Below are positions 38,210 to 50,834 of a stretch of DNA of 64,000 nt, piece after piece (the stretch's first letter is position 1; each line of letters begins with the position of its first letter). Source of the DNA: Aristolochia californica (Eukaryota; Streptophyta; Magnoliopsida; Piperales; Aristolochiaceae); assembly GCA_029961685.1 (NCBI GenBank), contig JARWKL010000007.1, positions 10,005,406-10,069,405 on the forward strand. Direction: 5' to 3'. Below the pieces are notes generated by a model that saw only the letters and a list, made by a program, of their open reading frames with translations, had not been told where the DNA came from and searched no databases. The position numbers and the translations under genes are program-made.

Positions 38210-41200
38210 GGTTGGGAGCCCCTGCGTCCCCCTTTTTTTCCTACGATTGCTAAACCTATAATATAAAACTAGAAAAAGTTTACAATTCCTAAAATTTACA
38301 GACACTTTTTTGAATTATCTCTCTCTACATTTGTGCATTTCCATTTTAGATGTATACTTTTTTCTTAAATCAAAACTGTAGTTTTCACTTTTCCCTTTAT
38401 CTCTCGTAAACAAAAAAGATTAGGCAAATAGATCATAACAAAATGAAATTTAAGAGTTTATGTACGCACAAAATTTAGAACAACAACAAATGTAAGCAAA
38501 AAAAATTTATCCACAAACCACAAATGAACACAAAAGTTTTGATTTCAAAGTTTTGGAAATTCCACAAGTTCAACCTGATAGCTTGGAATTTTATAAGAAA
38601 GAGATTTCTAATTGATCCTAGACAAATTTTAAATGTGGTTATGCATGCTCGAAACATATTAAAGATTCAGATGACCTATGGATCCAAACCTCATTACATT
38701 CTCAAATTTTGGTGTGGTGTGATATTTACCCATGCCAAACCAGCCATTATTTTGTCCTTTTACAAAAAAGCTGACTGAAGAATCATAGATGATTTTAAAG
38801 TGATTTATCGGTCAATCATGCCTAACAGGCTCTATATTTGTAAGAAATGACATATGGATTGGGAGTCAACATTCAGCTAAAAATTCCCCCGTCTCCACCT
38901 TTTTTTCCCGACGATTGTAAAACCTAATATATAAAAACTAGAAAGAGTTTACAATCCCTAAAAGATATAGACACTTCTTGGAACTATATCTCTCTAAATT
39001 TGTGCATTTCTATTTTAGATGAATACTTTTTCCATAAATCAAAATTTGAGTTTTCACTTTCCCTATATCTCTCGTAAACAAAAAAGATAAGTCAAACAGA
39101 TTAGAACAAAATAAAAATTTTAGAGTTTATGTCAGCAAAAAATTTAGAACAACCACAAATGAAAGCAAAGAAAATTTATTCACACACCACAAATGAACAC
39201 AAAAAGTTTTGATATCCAGGTTTGGGAAAATCAACTAGTTCAACCCTGATAGCTTTGAACTTTATAAGAAAGAGATTTCTAATTGATCCTGCACATGTTT
39301 TAAATGTGGATATGCATGCTTGAAACATGTTAAAGATGCAGACGAGCTATGGATCCAAACCTCATTAAATTCTCAAGTTTGGGTGCGGTGGGATATTTAC
39401 CTGAGCCGAACAAGCTATTATTTTGCCCATTTACAAAAAAGCTGACCTAACAATCATCGATATTTGAAAAGTGATTTATCGGTCAATCATGCGTAACGGG
39501 CTATATTTTTGTATGAAATGACTTATGGATTGGGAGTCAACACTCAGCTAAAAATTCCCCCACCTCCCCATTTTTTTTCTCGGCGATTGCAAAACCCTAT
39601 AAATAAAAACTAGAAAGCGTTTACAGTGCCAAAAAGTTACAGAGACTTTTTGGAATTATCTCTCTCCACATTTGTGCATTTCCATTTTAGATATATACTT
39701 TTTCCTTAAATCAAAACTTGAGTTTTCACTTTTCCCTTTATCACTCGTAAGAAAAAAAGATAAGGCATACAGATCACAACAAAATGAAAATTTTAGAGTT
39801 TATGTATCCAAAAATTTAGAACAACAACAAATGTAAGCAAAGAAAATTTATTCAGACACCAGAAATGAACACAAAAGTTTTAATATCCAAGTTTGGGAAT
39901 TTTCACAAGTTCAACCCTGATAGCTAGGAATTTTATAAGAAAGAGATTTCAAATTGATCCTTCACATGTTTTAAATGTGAATATGCATGCTTCAAACATG
40001 TCAAGGATGCAGATGACCTAAGGATCCAAACCTCAGTAAATTCTCAATTTTGGGTGTGGTGGGATATTTACCCGAGCCAAACTAGCAATTATATTGCCCA
40101 TTTACAAAAAAACTGACTTAATAATCATAGATGATTGTAAAGTGATTTATCGGTCAATCATGCGTAATGGGCTATATTTTTGTAAGAAATGACTTATGGA
40201 TTGGGAGTTAACACTCAGCTAAATATTCCCCCACCTCCCCCTTTGTTTCCCGACGATTGCGAAACCAGATATATAAAAACTAGAAAGAGTTTACAATCCC
40301 TAAAAGTTACAGACACTTTTTGGGATTATCTCTCTCTACATTTGTGCGCTTCCATTTTAGATGTACAATTTTTCCTTAAATCAAAACATGATTTTTCACT
40401 TTTCCCTTTATATCTAGTAAACAAAAAAGATAAGGCAAACAGATCACAACAAAATGAAAATTTTAGAGTTTATGTATGCAAAAAATTTAGTTAAACAAAA
40501 AATGTAAGCAAAGAATTTTTTTTGAAACACCACAAATGCACACAAAAGTTTTGATATCCAAGTTTGGGAAATTCCACTAGTTCAACCAATATAGCTTGAA
40601 ATTTTATAAGAAAGAGATTTCTAAATGATCATGCACATGTTTTAAATCTGGATATATATGCTTGAAACAAGTTAAAGATGCAGATGACCTATGCATCCAA
40701 ACCTCATTAAATTCTCAAGTTTTTGTGCGGTGGTATATTTTCACGAGCCAAACAAGCCATTATATTGCCCATATACAAAAAAGTTGACCTAACAATCATA
40801 GATGATTGTAAAGTGATTTATCAGTCAATCACATGTAACGGGCTGTATTTTTGAAAGAAATGACTTATGGATTGGGAGTCTACTCTGATCTAGAAATTCT
40901 CCCGCCTCCACCTTTTTTTCGCAACGATTGCAAAATCTGATATATAAAAACTAGAAAGAGTCTACAATCCCTAAAATTTACGGAGACTTTTTAGAATTAT
41001 CTCTCTCTACATTTGTGCATTCCCATTTTAGATGTATACTTTTTCCTTAAATCAAAACATGAGTTTTCACTTTTCCCTTTATCTCTCATAAAAAAAAAGA
41101 TAAGGCAAACAGATCAGAACAAAATGATAATTTCAGAGTTTGTGTTTCAAAAAAAGTTTGAACAAAAAAAAATGTATGCAAAGAAAATTTATTCAAACAC

Positions 41201-41540
41201 CACAAATAAACACAAAAATTTTGATCTCCATGTTTGGGAAATTCCACTAGTTCAACCCTGATAGCTTGGAATTTTATAAGAAAGAGATTTGTAATTGATC
41301 CTACACATGTTTTAAATGTGGATATGCATGCTTATAACATGTTAAAGATGCAAATGACCTATGGATCCAAACCTCATTAAATTCTCATGTTTGGGTGCGG
41401 TGGGATATTTACCCGACCCAAACAAGCCATTATTTTACCCATTTACAAGAAAGCTGATCGAGCAATCATAGATGATTGTAAAGTGATTTATCGGTCAATC
41501 TTGCATAACATGCTATATTTTTGTAAAAAAATGACTTATG

Positions 41541-42049
41541 GAATGGGGGTCAACATTCAGCTAAAATTCTCTCCACCCCTCCCCTCTCGCCCCTTTTTTT
41601 CCCATTAATTGCAAAACTGGATATATAAAAACTAGAAAGAGTTTACAATCCCTAAAAGTTACTGACACCTTTTGGAATTATCTCTCTCTACATTTGTGCT
41701 TTTCCTACACCACAAATGAACACAAAAGTTTTGATATCCAAGTTTGGAAAATTCCACTAGTTCAACCGTGATAGCTTGGAATTTTATACGAAAATGATTT
41801 CTAATTGACCTTGCACATGTTTTCAATGTGGATATGCATGCTTGAAGCATGTTAAAGATGCAAATGACCTGTGGATCCAAACCTCATTAAATTCTCAAGT
41901 TTGGGTGTGGTTGGATATTTACCCGAGCGAAACAAAGCCATTATTTTTCCCATATACAAACAGCTGAGCTAACAATCATAGATGATTGTAAAGTGATTTA
42001 TCGGTCAATCATGCGTAATGGGCTACATTTTTTTAAGAAATGACTTATG
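41541..42049 (+). repeat. Shortened monomer (509 bp)
   Basis: At about 41706 TTTGTGCTTTTCC is joined to TACACCACAAATG, so the T-rich and A-rich middle (about 160 bp) is lost. The rest is an A-type unit. I found no other unit with this junction. Confidence 0.9.
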
Positions 42050-43608
42050 GATTGGGAGTCAACGCATAGCTATATATTCCCCCTCCCCACCCTTTTTTTC
42101 TCGATGATTGCAAAAGATGATAAATAAAAACAAGAAAGAGTTTACAATCCCTAAAATTTATAGTCACTTTTTGGAATTATATCTGTCTACATTTGTTCAT
42201 TTCCATTTTAGATGTATAATGTTTCCTTAAATCAAAACTTGAGTTTCACTTTTACCTTTATCAATCGTAAACAAAAAAGATAAGACAAACAGATCACAAC
42301 GAAATCAAAATTTTAGAGTTTATGAATGCAAAATATTTAGAACAACAAAAAATGAAAGCAAAGAAAATTTATTCACACACCTCAAATGAACACAAAAGTT
42401 TTGATATCCAGATTTGAAAAATCCACTAGTTCAACCCTGATTTCTTTGAATTTTATAATAAAGAGATTTCTAATTTATCCTGCACATGTTTTAAATATAG
42501 ATAAGCATGCTTGAAACATGTTAAAGATGCAGATGACCTATGGATCCAAACCTCATTAAATTCTCAAGTTTGGGTGCGGTGGGGTATTTACCCATGCCAA
42601 ACAAGCCATTATTTTGCCCATTTACAAAAAAAAGGTGACCTAACAATCATAGATGATTGTAAAGTGATTTATCGGTCAATCATGCATAACGGGCTATCTT
42701 TTTGTAAGAAAGGACTTATTGATTGGGAGTCAACACTCAGCTACGAATTCCATTACCTCCCCCTTTTTTCCCAACGATTGCAAAACATTATATATAAAAC
42801 CTACAAAGAGTTTACAATCCCTAAAAGTTACAGACACTTTGGAATTATCTTTCTCTACATTTGTGCATTTCCATTTTAGATGTATACTTTTTCCTTAAAT
42901 CAAAACATGAGTTTTCACTTTTCCCTTTATCTCACGTAAACAAAAAAAGATAAGGCAAACATATCACAACAAAATTAAAATTTTAGAGTTTATGTATGCA
43001 AAAAATTAAGAACAACAAAAAATCTAAGCAAAGAAAATTTATTCACACACAAGAAATGAACACAAAAGTTTTGATATCCAAGTTAGGGAAATTCCACTAT
43101 TTCAACCCTTATAGCTTGGAATTTTATAAGAAAGAGATTTCTAATTGATCCTACACATTATTTAAATGTGGATATGCATGCTTGAAACAAGTTAAAGATG
43201 CAAATGACCAATGGATCCAAACCTCATTAAATTCTCAAGTTTGGGTGCTGAGTGGGATATTTACCCGAGCCAAACAAGCTATTATTTTTCCCATTTACAA
43301 AATAGCTGACATAACAATCATAGATTATTTTAAAGTGATTTATCGGTCAATCATGCGTAACGGGCTTTATTTTTGTAAAAAATGACTTATGGTTTGGGAG
43401 TTAACATTCAGATAAAAATTCCCCCACCTCCCCCTTTTCCAGACGATTGCAAAACTTCATATATATAAACTAAAAAGATTTTACAATCCCAATAAGTTAC
43501 AGACACTTTTTGGAATTATCTCTCGCTACATTTGTGCATTTCTATTTTAGATATACATTTTTCCCTTAAATCAAAACTTGAGCTTTCACTTCTCCCTTTA
43601 CCCCTCAT

Positions 43609-43620
43609 AAAAAAAAAAAA
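43609..43620 (+). repeat. Poly-A run (12)
   Basis: The AAACAAAAAAGATAAG stretch of the consensus has become a pure A run here before GATAAG. Similar slippage is seen at 50817 and 61798. Confidence 0.9.
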
Positions 43621-45395
43621 GATAAGCCACACAAATCATAACAAAATGAAATTTTTAGAGTTTATTTGTGCAAAAAATTACGAACAACAACAAATGTGAG
43701 AAAAGAAAATTTATTCACACACCTCAAATGAACACAAAAGTTTTGATATCCAAGTTTAGAAAATTCCACTAGTTCAACCTTGATAGCTTGGAATTTTATA
43801 AGAAAGAGATTTCTAATTGATTCGACACATGTTTTAAATGTGGATATGCATGCTTGAAACATGTTAAAGATGCAGATTACCTATGGATTCAAACCTCAAT
43901 AAATTCTCAAGTTTGGGTGTGGTGGGATATTTACCCAAGCCAAACAAGCCATTATTTTGCGCATTAGAAAAAAAACTGACTTAACAATCATAGATGATTT
44001 TAATGTGATTTATCGGTAAATCATGTGTAACGGGCTATATTTTTGTAGGAAATGACTTATGGATTGGGAGTCAACACCCAGCGAAAAGTTCCCCCACCTC
44101 CCCCTTTTCCCGATGATTGTAAAACCTGATATATAACTAGAAAGAGTTTAGTATCCCTAAAAGTTACTGATACTTTTTGGAATTATCTCTCTCTACATTT
44201 GTGCATTTCCATTTTAGATGTATACATTTTCCTTAAATCAAAACTTGAGTTTTCACTTTCCCCATTTTCTTTCGTAAACAAAATAGATAAGGCAAGCAGA
44301 TCACAACAAAATTGAAAATTTAAAGTTTATGGATGGAAAAAATTTAGAAAAACAACAAATGTAAGCAAAGAAAACTTATTCACACACCACAAATGAACAC
44401 AAAAGTTTTCATATCCAAGTTTGGGAAATGCCACTATTTCAACCCTGATAGCTTGGAATTTTATAAGAAACAGAATTCTAATTGATCATGCAAATGTTTT
44501 AAATGTGGATATGCAGGCTTGAAACGTGTTAAAGATGCAAATGACCTATGGATCCAAACCTCATTAAATTCTCAAGTTTGGGTGCGGTGGGATATACACC
44601 TGAGCCAAATAAGCCATTATTTTGCCCATTTACGAAAAAATTGAACTAACAATCATAGAAAAGTGTAAAGTGATTCATCGGTCAATCATGCGTAACCGGC
44701 TATATTTTTGTAAGAAATGATTTATCGATTGGGAGTCAACACTCAACTAAAAATTCCCCCGCCTCCCCCTTTTTATCTCGGCGTTTGCAAAACCTGATAT
44801 ATAAAAATTAGAAAGAGTTTACTATCCAAAAAAGTTACAGACACTTTTTGGAATTATCTTTCTCTACATTTGTGCATTTCCATTTTAGATGTATACTTTT
44901 TCCTGAAATCAAAACTTGAGTTTTCACTTTTCCCTTTTCACTCGTAAACAAAAATAATAAGGCAAACTGATCACAACAAAATGAAAATTTTAGAGTTTAT
45001 GTATGCAAATAATTTAGAACAACATCAAATGTAGGCAAAGAAAATTTATTCACACACCACAAATGAAAACAAAAGTTTTGATATCCTAGTATGGGAAATT
45101 CCATTAGTTCAACCTAGATAACAAGGAATTTTATTAGAAAGAAATTTCTAATAGATCTTGTACATCTTTTAAATGTGGATATGCATGTTTGAAACATGTC
45201 AAAGAAGAAGATGACCTATGGATCCAAACCTCATTAAATTCTCAAGTTTCGATGCGGTGGGATATTTACCCGAGCCAAACAAGCCATTATTTTGGCCTTT
45301 TACAAAAAGTTGACCTAACAATCATAGATGATTGTAAAGTGATTTATCAGTCAATCTTTCCTAACGGGCTATATTTTTGTAAGAAATTACTTATG

Positions 45396-46011
45396 GATTG
45401 GGAGTCAACACTCAGCTAAAATTCCCCCGCCTCCCCCTTTTTGTCTTGGCGATTGCAAATCCTGATATATAAAAACAAGAAAGAGTTTACAATCCCTAAA
45501 AATTACAGACACTTTTGGGAATAATCTCTCTCTACATTTGTGCATTTCCATTTTAGATGTATACTTTTATCTCTTATGAACGAAAAAGTCAAATTGAAAA
45601 TTTTAGAGTTTATGTATGCAAAAGAAAATTAGAACAACAACAAATGTAAGAAAAGAAAATTTATTCACACACCACAAATGAACACAAATATTTTTATATC
45701 CAAGTTTGGGAAATCCCACTAGTTACACCAAGATAGCTTGGAATTTTATAAGAAAGAGATTTATAATTGATCCTGCACATGTTTTAAATGTGGATATGCA
45801 TGCTTGAAACATGTGAAAGATACAGATGACCTATGGATCTAAACCTCATTAAATTCTCAAGTTTCTGTTCGATGGGATATTTATCTGAGCCAAACAAGCC
45901 ATTATTTTACCCATTTACGAAAAAGTTTACTTAATAATCATAGATGATTGTAAAGTGATTTATTGGTCAATCATGCGTAACGGGCTATATATTTGTAAGA
46001 AATTACTTTTG
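45396..46011 (+). repeat. Shortened monomer (616 bp), partner of 12832-13446
   Basis: It has the same joined T-rich part (ACTTTTATCTCTTATGAACG) and GTCAAATTGAAAATT as 12832-13446, at an offset of 32564. Confidence 0.88.
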
Positions 46012-47264
46012 GATTGAGAGTTAAGATTCAGCTAAAAATTCCTCCGCCACCCCCTTTTTTTTCGACGATTGCAAAACCTGATATATAAAAACTAAAAAGA
46101 GTTTTCAATCCTAAAAGTAACAGACACTTTTTGGAATTATCTCTCTCTACATTTTTGTATTTCCATTTTAGATGTATACTTTTTTCTTAAATCAAAAGTT
46201 GAGTTTCAATTTTCCATTTATCTTTCGTAAACAAAAAAGATAAGGCAAACAGATCACAAAAAAAATTAAAATTTTAGAGCTTGTGTATGCAAAAAATTTA
46301 GAACAAAAACAAATGTAAGCAAAGAAAATCTATTCACACTCCACAAATGAATACAAAAGTTTTAATATCCAAGTTTGGGAAATTCCTTTCGTTCAACCTT
46401 GATAGCTTGGAATTTTATAAGAAAGAGATGTCTAACTGATTCTGCACATCTTTTAAATGTGGATATGCATGCTTGAAACATGGTAAAGATGCAGATGGCA
46501 TATGGATCCAAACCTCATTAAATTCTCAAGTTTGCATGCGGTGGGATATTTACTCAAGTCAAACAATCCATTATTTCACCCATTTACAAAAAAGTTGACC
46601 TAACAATCAAAAATGATTGTAAAGTGATTTAATCGGTCAATCATGGGTAACGACTATATTTCTGTAAGAAATGACTTATGGATTGCGAGTCAACACTCAG
46701 TAAAAAATTCCCCAGCCTCCCCCTTTTTGTCCCGACGATTGCAAAACCTGATATAGAAAAACTAGAAAGAGTTTACAATCATTAAAAGTTACAGACACTT
46801 TTTGGAATTATATCTCTAAGCATTTGTGCATTTCCATTTTAGATGTATACTTTTTCCATAAATCAAAACATGAGTTTTCACTTTTCCCTTTATCTCTCGT
46901 AAACAAAAAAGATAAGGCAAACATATCACAACAAAAGAAAATTTTAGAGTTTATGTATGAAAAAAAATTTCAACAACAACAAATGTAAGCAAAGAAAATT
47001 CTTCACACACCACAAATGAACACAAAAGTTTTGATATCCAAGTTCGGGAAATTCCACTTGTTCAACCCTGATAGCTTAGAATTTGATAAGAAAGAGATTT
47101 CTACTTGATCCTGCACATGTTTTAAATGTGGATCTTCATGCTTGAAACATGTTAAAGATGTAGATGACCCATGGATCCAAACCTCATTAAATTCTCTAAT
47201 TTGGGTGTGGTGGCATATTTACCTGAGCCAAACAAGCCATTATTTTGCCCTTTAACAAAAAAGT

Positions 47265-47290
47265 TGACCTAACAATTCCCCTGCCTCCCC
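47265..47290 (+). repeat. Landmark-loss deletion junction shared with 15383
   Basis: AAGTTGACCTAACAATT is joined to CCCCTGCCTCCCCC, the same deletion as at 15383. The unit that follows has ATATAGAAACTAG as at 15429. Confidence 0.9.
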
Positions 47291-50200
47291 CTTTTTTTCC
47301 CAACAATTGCAATACCTGATATATAGAAACTAGAAAGAATTTCAATCCCTAAAAGTTACAGACCTTTTTCTGAATTATCTCTCGCTACATTTGTGCATTT
47401 CCATTTTACATGTATACTTTTTCCTTAAATCAAAACTTGAGTTTTCAGTTTTCCCTTTATCTCTAGTAAACCAAAAAGATAAGGCAAACAAATCACAACA
47501 AAATGAAAATTTTAGAGTTTATGTATTCAAAAAAATTAGGACAACAACAAATGTAAGCAAAGAAAATTTATTCACACAACACAAATGAACACAAAAGTTT
47601 TGATACCCAACTTTGGGAAATTTCACTAGTTTAAACCTGATAGTTTGGAATTTTATTAGAAAGAGAATTCTAATTGATCCTGCACATGTTTTAAAAGTGG
47701 ATATGCATGCTTGAAACATGTTAAAGAGGCAAATGATCTATGGATCCAAACCTCATTAAATTATCAAGTTTGAGTGCAGTGGGATATTTACCCGAGCCAA
47801 ACAACCAATTATTTTGCCCATTTATAAAAAGGCTGACCTAACAAACATAGATGATTGTAAAGTGATTTATCGTTCAATCAACCGTAACAGGCTACATTTT
47901 TGTAAGAAATGACTTATGGATTGGGAGTCAACACTCAGGTAAAAATTCCCATGCCTCCCTTTTTTTTTCCCGACGATTGGAAAACCCGATATTTAAAAAC
48001 TAGAAAGTGTTTACAATCCCTAAAAGTTAGAGACACATTTTGGAATTATCTCTCTCTATCTTTTTGCATTTCCATTTTAGAGGTATACTTTTTCCTTAAA
48101 TCAAAACTAGAGTTTTCTCTTTTCCCTTTATCTCTCATAAACAAAAAAGATAAGGCAAACATATCTCAACAAAATGAAAATTTTAGAGGTTATGTATGCA
48201 TAAAATTTAGAACAACAGCAAATTTAACGAAAAAAAATTTATTCACACACCACAAATGAACACAAAAGTTTTGAAATCCAAATTTGGGAAATTCCACTAG
48301 TTCGACCTTGATACCTTGGAATTTTATACAAAAGAGATTTCTAATTGATCATGCACATGTTATAAATGTGGATATGCATGGTTGAAACATGTTAAAGATA
48401 TTGATGACCTATGGATCCAAACCTCATTAAATTCTCTAGTTTGGGTGCGGTGGGATATTTACCCGAGCCAAGCAAGCCATTATTTTGCCCATTTACAAAA
48501 AAGCGGACCTAACAATCATAGATGATTGTAAAGTGATTTATCAGTCAATCATGCGTAACGGGTTATGTTTCTGTAAGAAATGACTTATGGATTGAGAGTC
48601 AACACTTAGCTAAGAATTGCCCCGCTACCCCCTTTTTTTTTGGTGATTGCAAAACCTGATAAATAAAAACTATAAAGAGTATACAATCCCTAAAAGTTAC
48701 GTACACTTTTATGAATTATCTCTCTCTACATTTGTGCATTTCTATTTTAGATGTATTCTTTTTCCTTAAATCAAAACTTGAGTTTTCACTTTTCATTTTA
48801 TCTATCGTAAACAATAAAGATAAGGCAAACATATTAGAACAAAATGAAAATTTAAGAGTTTATGAATGCAAAAAATTCTGAACAACAAAAAAAGTAAGCA
48901 AAGAAAATTTAATCACACACGACAAATGAACACAAAAGTATTGATATCCAAGTTTGGGAAATTCCACTTGTTCATCCCTAATTGCTTGGAATTTTATAAG
49001 AAAGAGATTTCTAATTGATCCTGGTCATGTTTTAAATGTGGATATTCATGCTTGAAACATGTTAAAGATGCAGATGACCTATGGATCCAAACCTCATTAA
49101 ATGCTCAAGTTTGGGTGCAATGGGATATTTACTCGAGCCAAACATGTCATTCTTTTGCCCATTTACAAAAAAGCTGACCTAACAATCATAGATGATTGTA
49201 AAGTGATTTATTGGTCAATCATGTGTAATGGGCTAAATTTTTGTAAGAAATGACTTATGGATAGGGAGTGAACACTCGACCAAAAATTCCCCATCCTCCA
49301 TCTTTTTTACCCGATGACTGCAAAACTTGATATATAAAAACAAAAAAGAATTTTAAATCCCTAAAAATTACAAACAGTTTTTGGAATTATCTCTCTCTAT
49401 ATTTGTGCATTTCCATTTTAGATCTATAATTTTTCCTTAAAACAAAACTTGAGTTTTCACTTTTCCCTTCATCTCTTGTAAACAAAAAAGAAAAAGCAAA
49501 CAGTTCACAACAAAATTAAAATTTTAGATTTTATGTTTTCAAAAAATTTAGAAAAACAACAAATGTATGGAAAGAAAATTTATTCACACAGCACAAATGA
49601 ATACAAAAGTTTTGATATCCAAGTTTGGGAAATTCCACTAGTTCAACCCTGATAGCTTGAAATTTTATAAGAAAGAGATTTCTAATTGATCTTGCACATG
49701 TTTTAAATGTGGATATGCATGCTTGAAACATGTTAAAGATGCAAATGACCTCTGAATCCAAACCTCATTAAATTCTCTAGTTTGGGTGCGGTGGGATATT
49801 TACCCGAGCCAAACAAGACATTATTTTGCCCATTTACAAAAAAGCTGACCTAACAATCATAGATGATTGTAAAGTGCTTTATCGATCGATCATGCATAAC
49901 GGGCTATATTTTTATAAGAAATGACTTATGGATTGGGAGTCAACACTCAGCTAAAAATTCCCACGTCTCCCCTTTTTGTCCCGACAATTGCAAAACCTAA
50001 TATATAAAAACAAGAAATAGTTTTCAATCCCTAAATGTTAGGGACACTTTTGGGAATTATTTTTCTCTACATTTATGCATTTCCATTTTAGATGTATACT
50101 TTTCCTTAAATCAAAAAATTAGTTTTCCTTTTCCCTTTATCTCTCATAAACAAAAAAGATAAGGCAAACAGATCACAACGAAATGCAAATTTTAGAATTT

Positions 50201-50296
50201 TTGTATGCAAAAAATTAGAACAACAACAAATGTAAGCAAAGAAAATTTATTCACACAACACAAATGAACACAAAATTTTTGATATCCAAGTTTGGG

Positions 50297-50332
50297 AAAT
50301 TCCACTAGTTCAACCCCGATAGCTTGGAATTT
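50297..50332 (+). repeat. Inverted repeat AAATTCCA...TGGAATTT (representative)
   Basis: Arms of 8 nt (50297-50304 and 50325-50332) surround a 20-nt spacer with CTAGTTCAACCC. The same pair is present in most full-length units, with scattered single-base losses of pairing. It is the first of three dyads packed into the half of the unit that the half-length units lack. Confidence 0.85.
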
Positions 50333-50362
50333 TATAAGAAAGAGATTTCTAATTGATCCAAC

Positions 50363-50400
50363 ACATGTTTTAATTGTGGATATGCATGTTTGAAACATGT
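50363..50400 (+). repeat. Inverted repeat ACATGTTT...AAACATGT (representative)
   Basis: Arms 50363-50370 and 50393-50400 pair perfectly across 22 nt. The spacer carries ATGCAT, and in the consensus GCATGC as well, themselves palindromes. Present in most units. Confidence 0.85.
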
Positions 50401-50519
50401 TAAAGATGCAGATGACCTATGGATTCAAACCTCATTAAATTCTCAAGTTTTGGAGCGGTGGGATATTTACCCGAGCCAAACAAGACATTATTTTGCCCAT
50501 TTACAAAAACATTGTCCTA

Positions 50520-50537
50520 ACAATCATAGATGATTGT
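50520..50537 (+). repeat. Palindrome ACAATCAT-AG-ATGATTGT (representative)
   Basis: Two 8-nt arms around a 2-nt centre. The same 18 bp is intact in many units (for example 2679-2696 and 6664-6681) and is damaged by single changes in others. It is strikingly compact for a sequence with no coding role, and could be a protein-binding site or simply a chance palindrome fixed in the founder unit. Confidence 0.85.
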
Positions 50538-50816
50538 AAAGTGATTTATCAGTCAATCATGCGTAACGGGCTATATTCTTTTAAGAAATGACTTATGGAT
50601 TGGGAGTCAACTCTCAGCGTAAAATTTCCCCGCCTCCCCCATTTTTCCCAATGATTGCAAAACCTGAAATTTAAAAACGAGACAGAGTTTACAATTCCTA
50701 AAATTTACAGAAATTTTTCTGAATTATCTTTCTCTACATTTGTTCATTTCCATTTTAGATGTATACTTATCCCATAAATCAAAACTTGAGATTTCACTTT
50801 TCTGTTTTTCTCTCGT

Positions 50817-50834
50817 AAAAAAAAAAAAAAAAAA
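50817..50834 (+). repeat. Poly-A run (18)
   Basis: The CAAAAAAGATAA part of the consensus has collapsed into 18 A followed by GGCAAAC. The partner at about 19177 has a shorter run still followed by GATAAGG, so this lengthened in copy 2. Confidence 0.92.

Larger units (their letters stand above)
34000..40040 (+). repeat. Long array duplication, second part, copy 1 (partner 58650-64000)
   Basis: Paired marks: CCAATAATATATAATTG (34185 and 58830), GATTGCTAAACC (34319 and 58965), TGACCGAAGAATGATAG (34533 and 59495), ATTGTGGAGTCAAC (35291 and 60255), CACTTAGAAAAAATTGCCC (35983 and 60925), CTCTCGTAGACAAAAAAG with a deletion leaving CACACCAAGTT (37195/37312 and 61150/61263), the shortened landmark GGAGCCCCTGCG or GGAGTCCCTGAC (38215 and 62253), and the 38857/39528 pair against 62814/63485. 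Offsets run 24644, 24963, 24940, 24038, 23957, with each step explained by a deletion in one copy. The window ends inside copy 2. Confidence 0.88.
38210..44726 (+). repeat. Array block 10 monomers
   Basis: Starts: 38210 (647 bp, landmark partly deleted), 38857, 39528, 40199, 40870, 41541 (509 bp), 42050, 42721, 43392 and 44062. 38857/39528 are the P-type pair seen at 22303/22976. 40870 is D (TTGCAAAATCTGATATAT), 41541 is A (TGTTTTCAATGTGG), 42050 is B (GTCAACGCATAGCTATATAT). So 38857-42720 repeats the order of 22303-25655 with one extra unit (40199). The 44062 unit switches at about 44207 into the copy-2 part of the long duplication. Confidence 0.86.
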
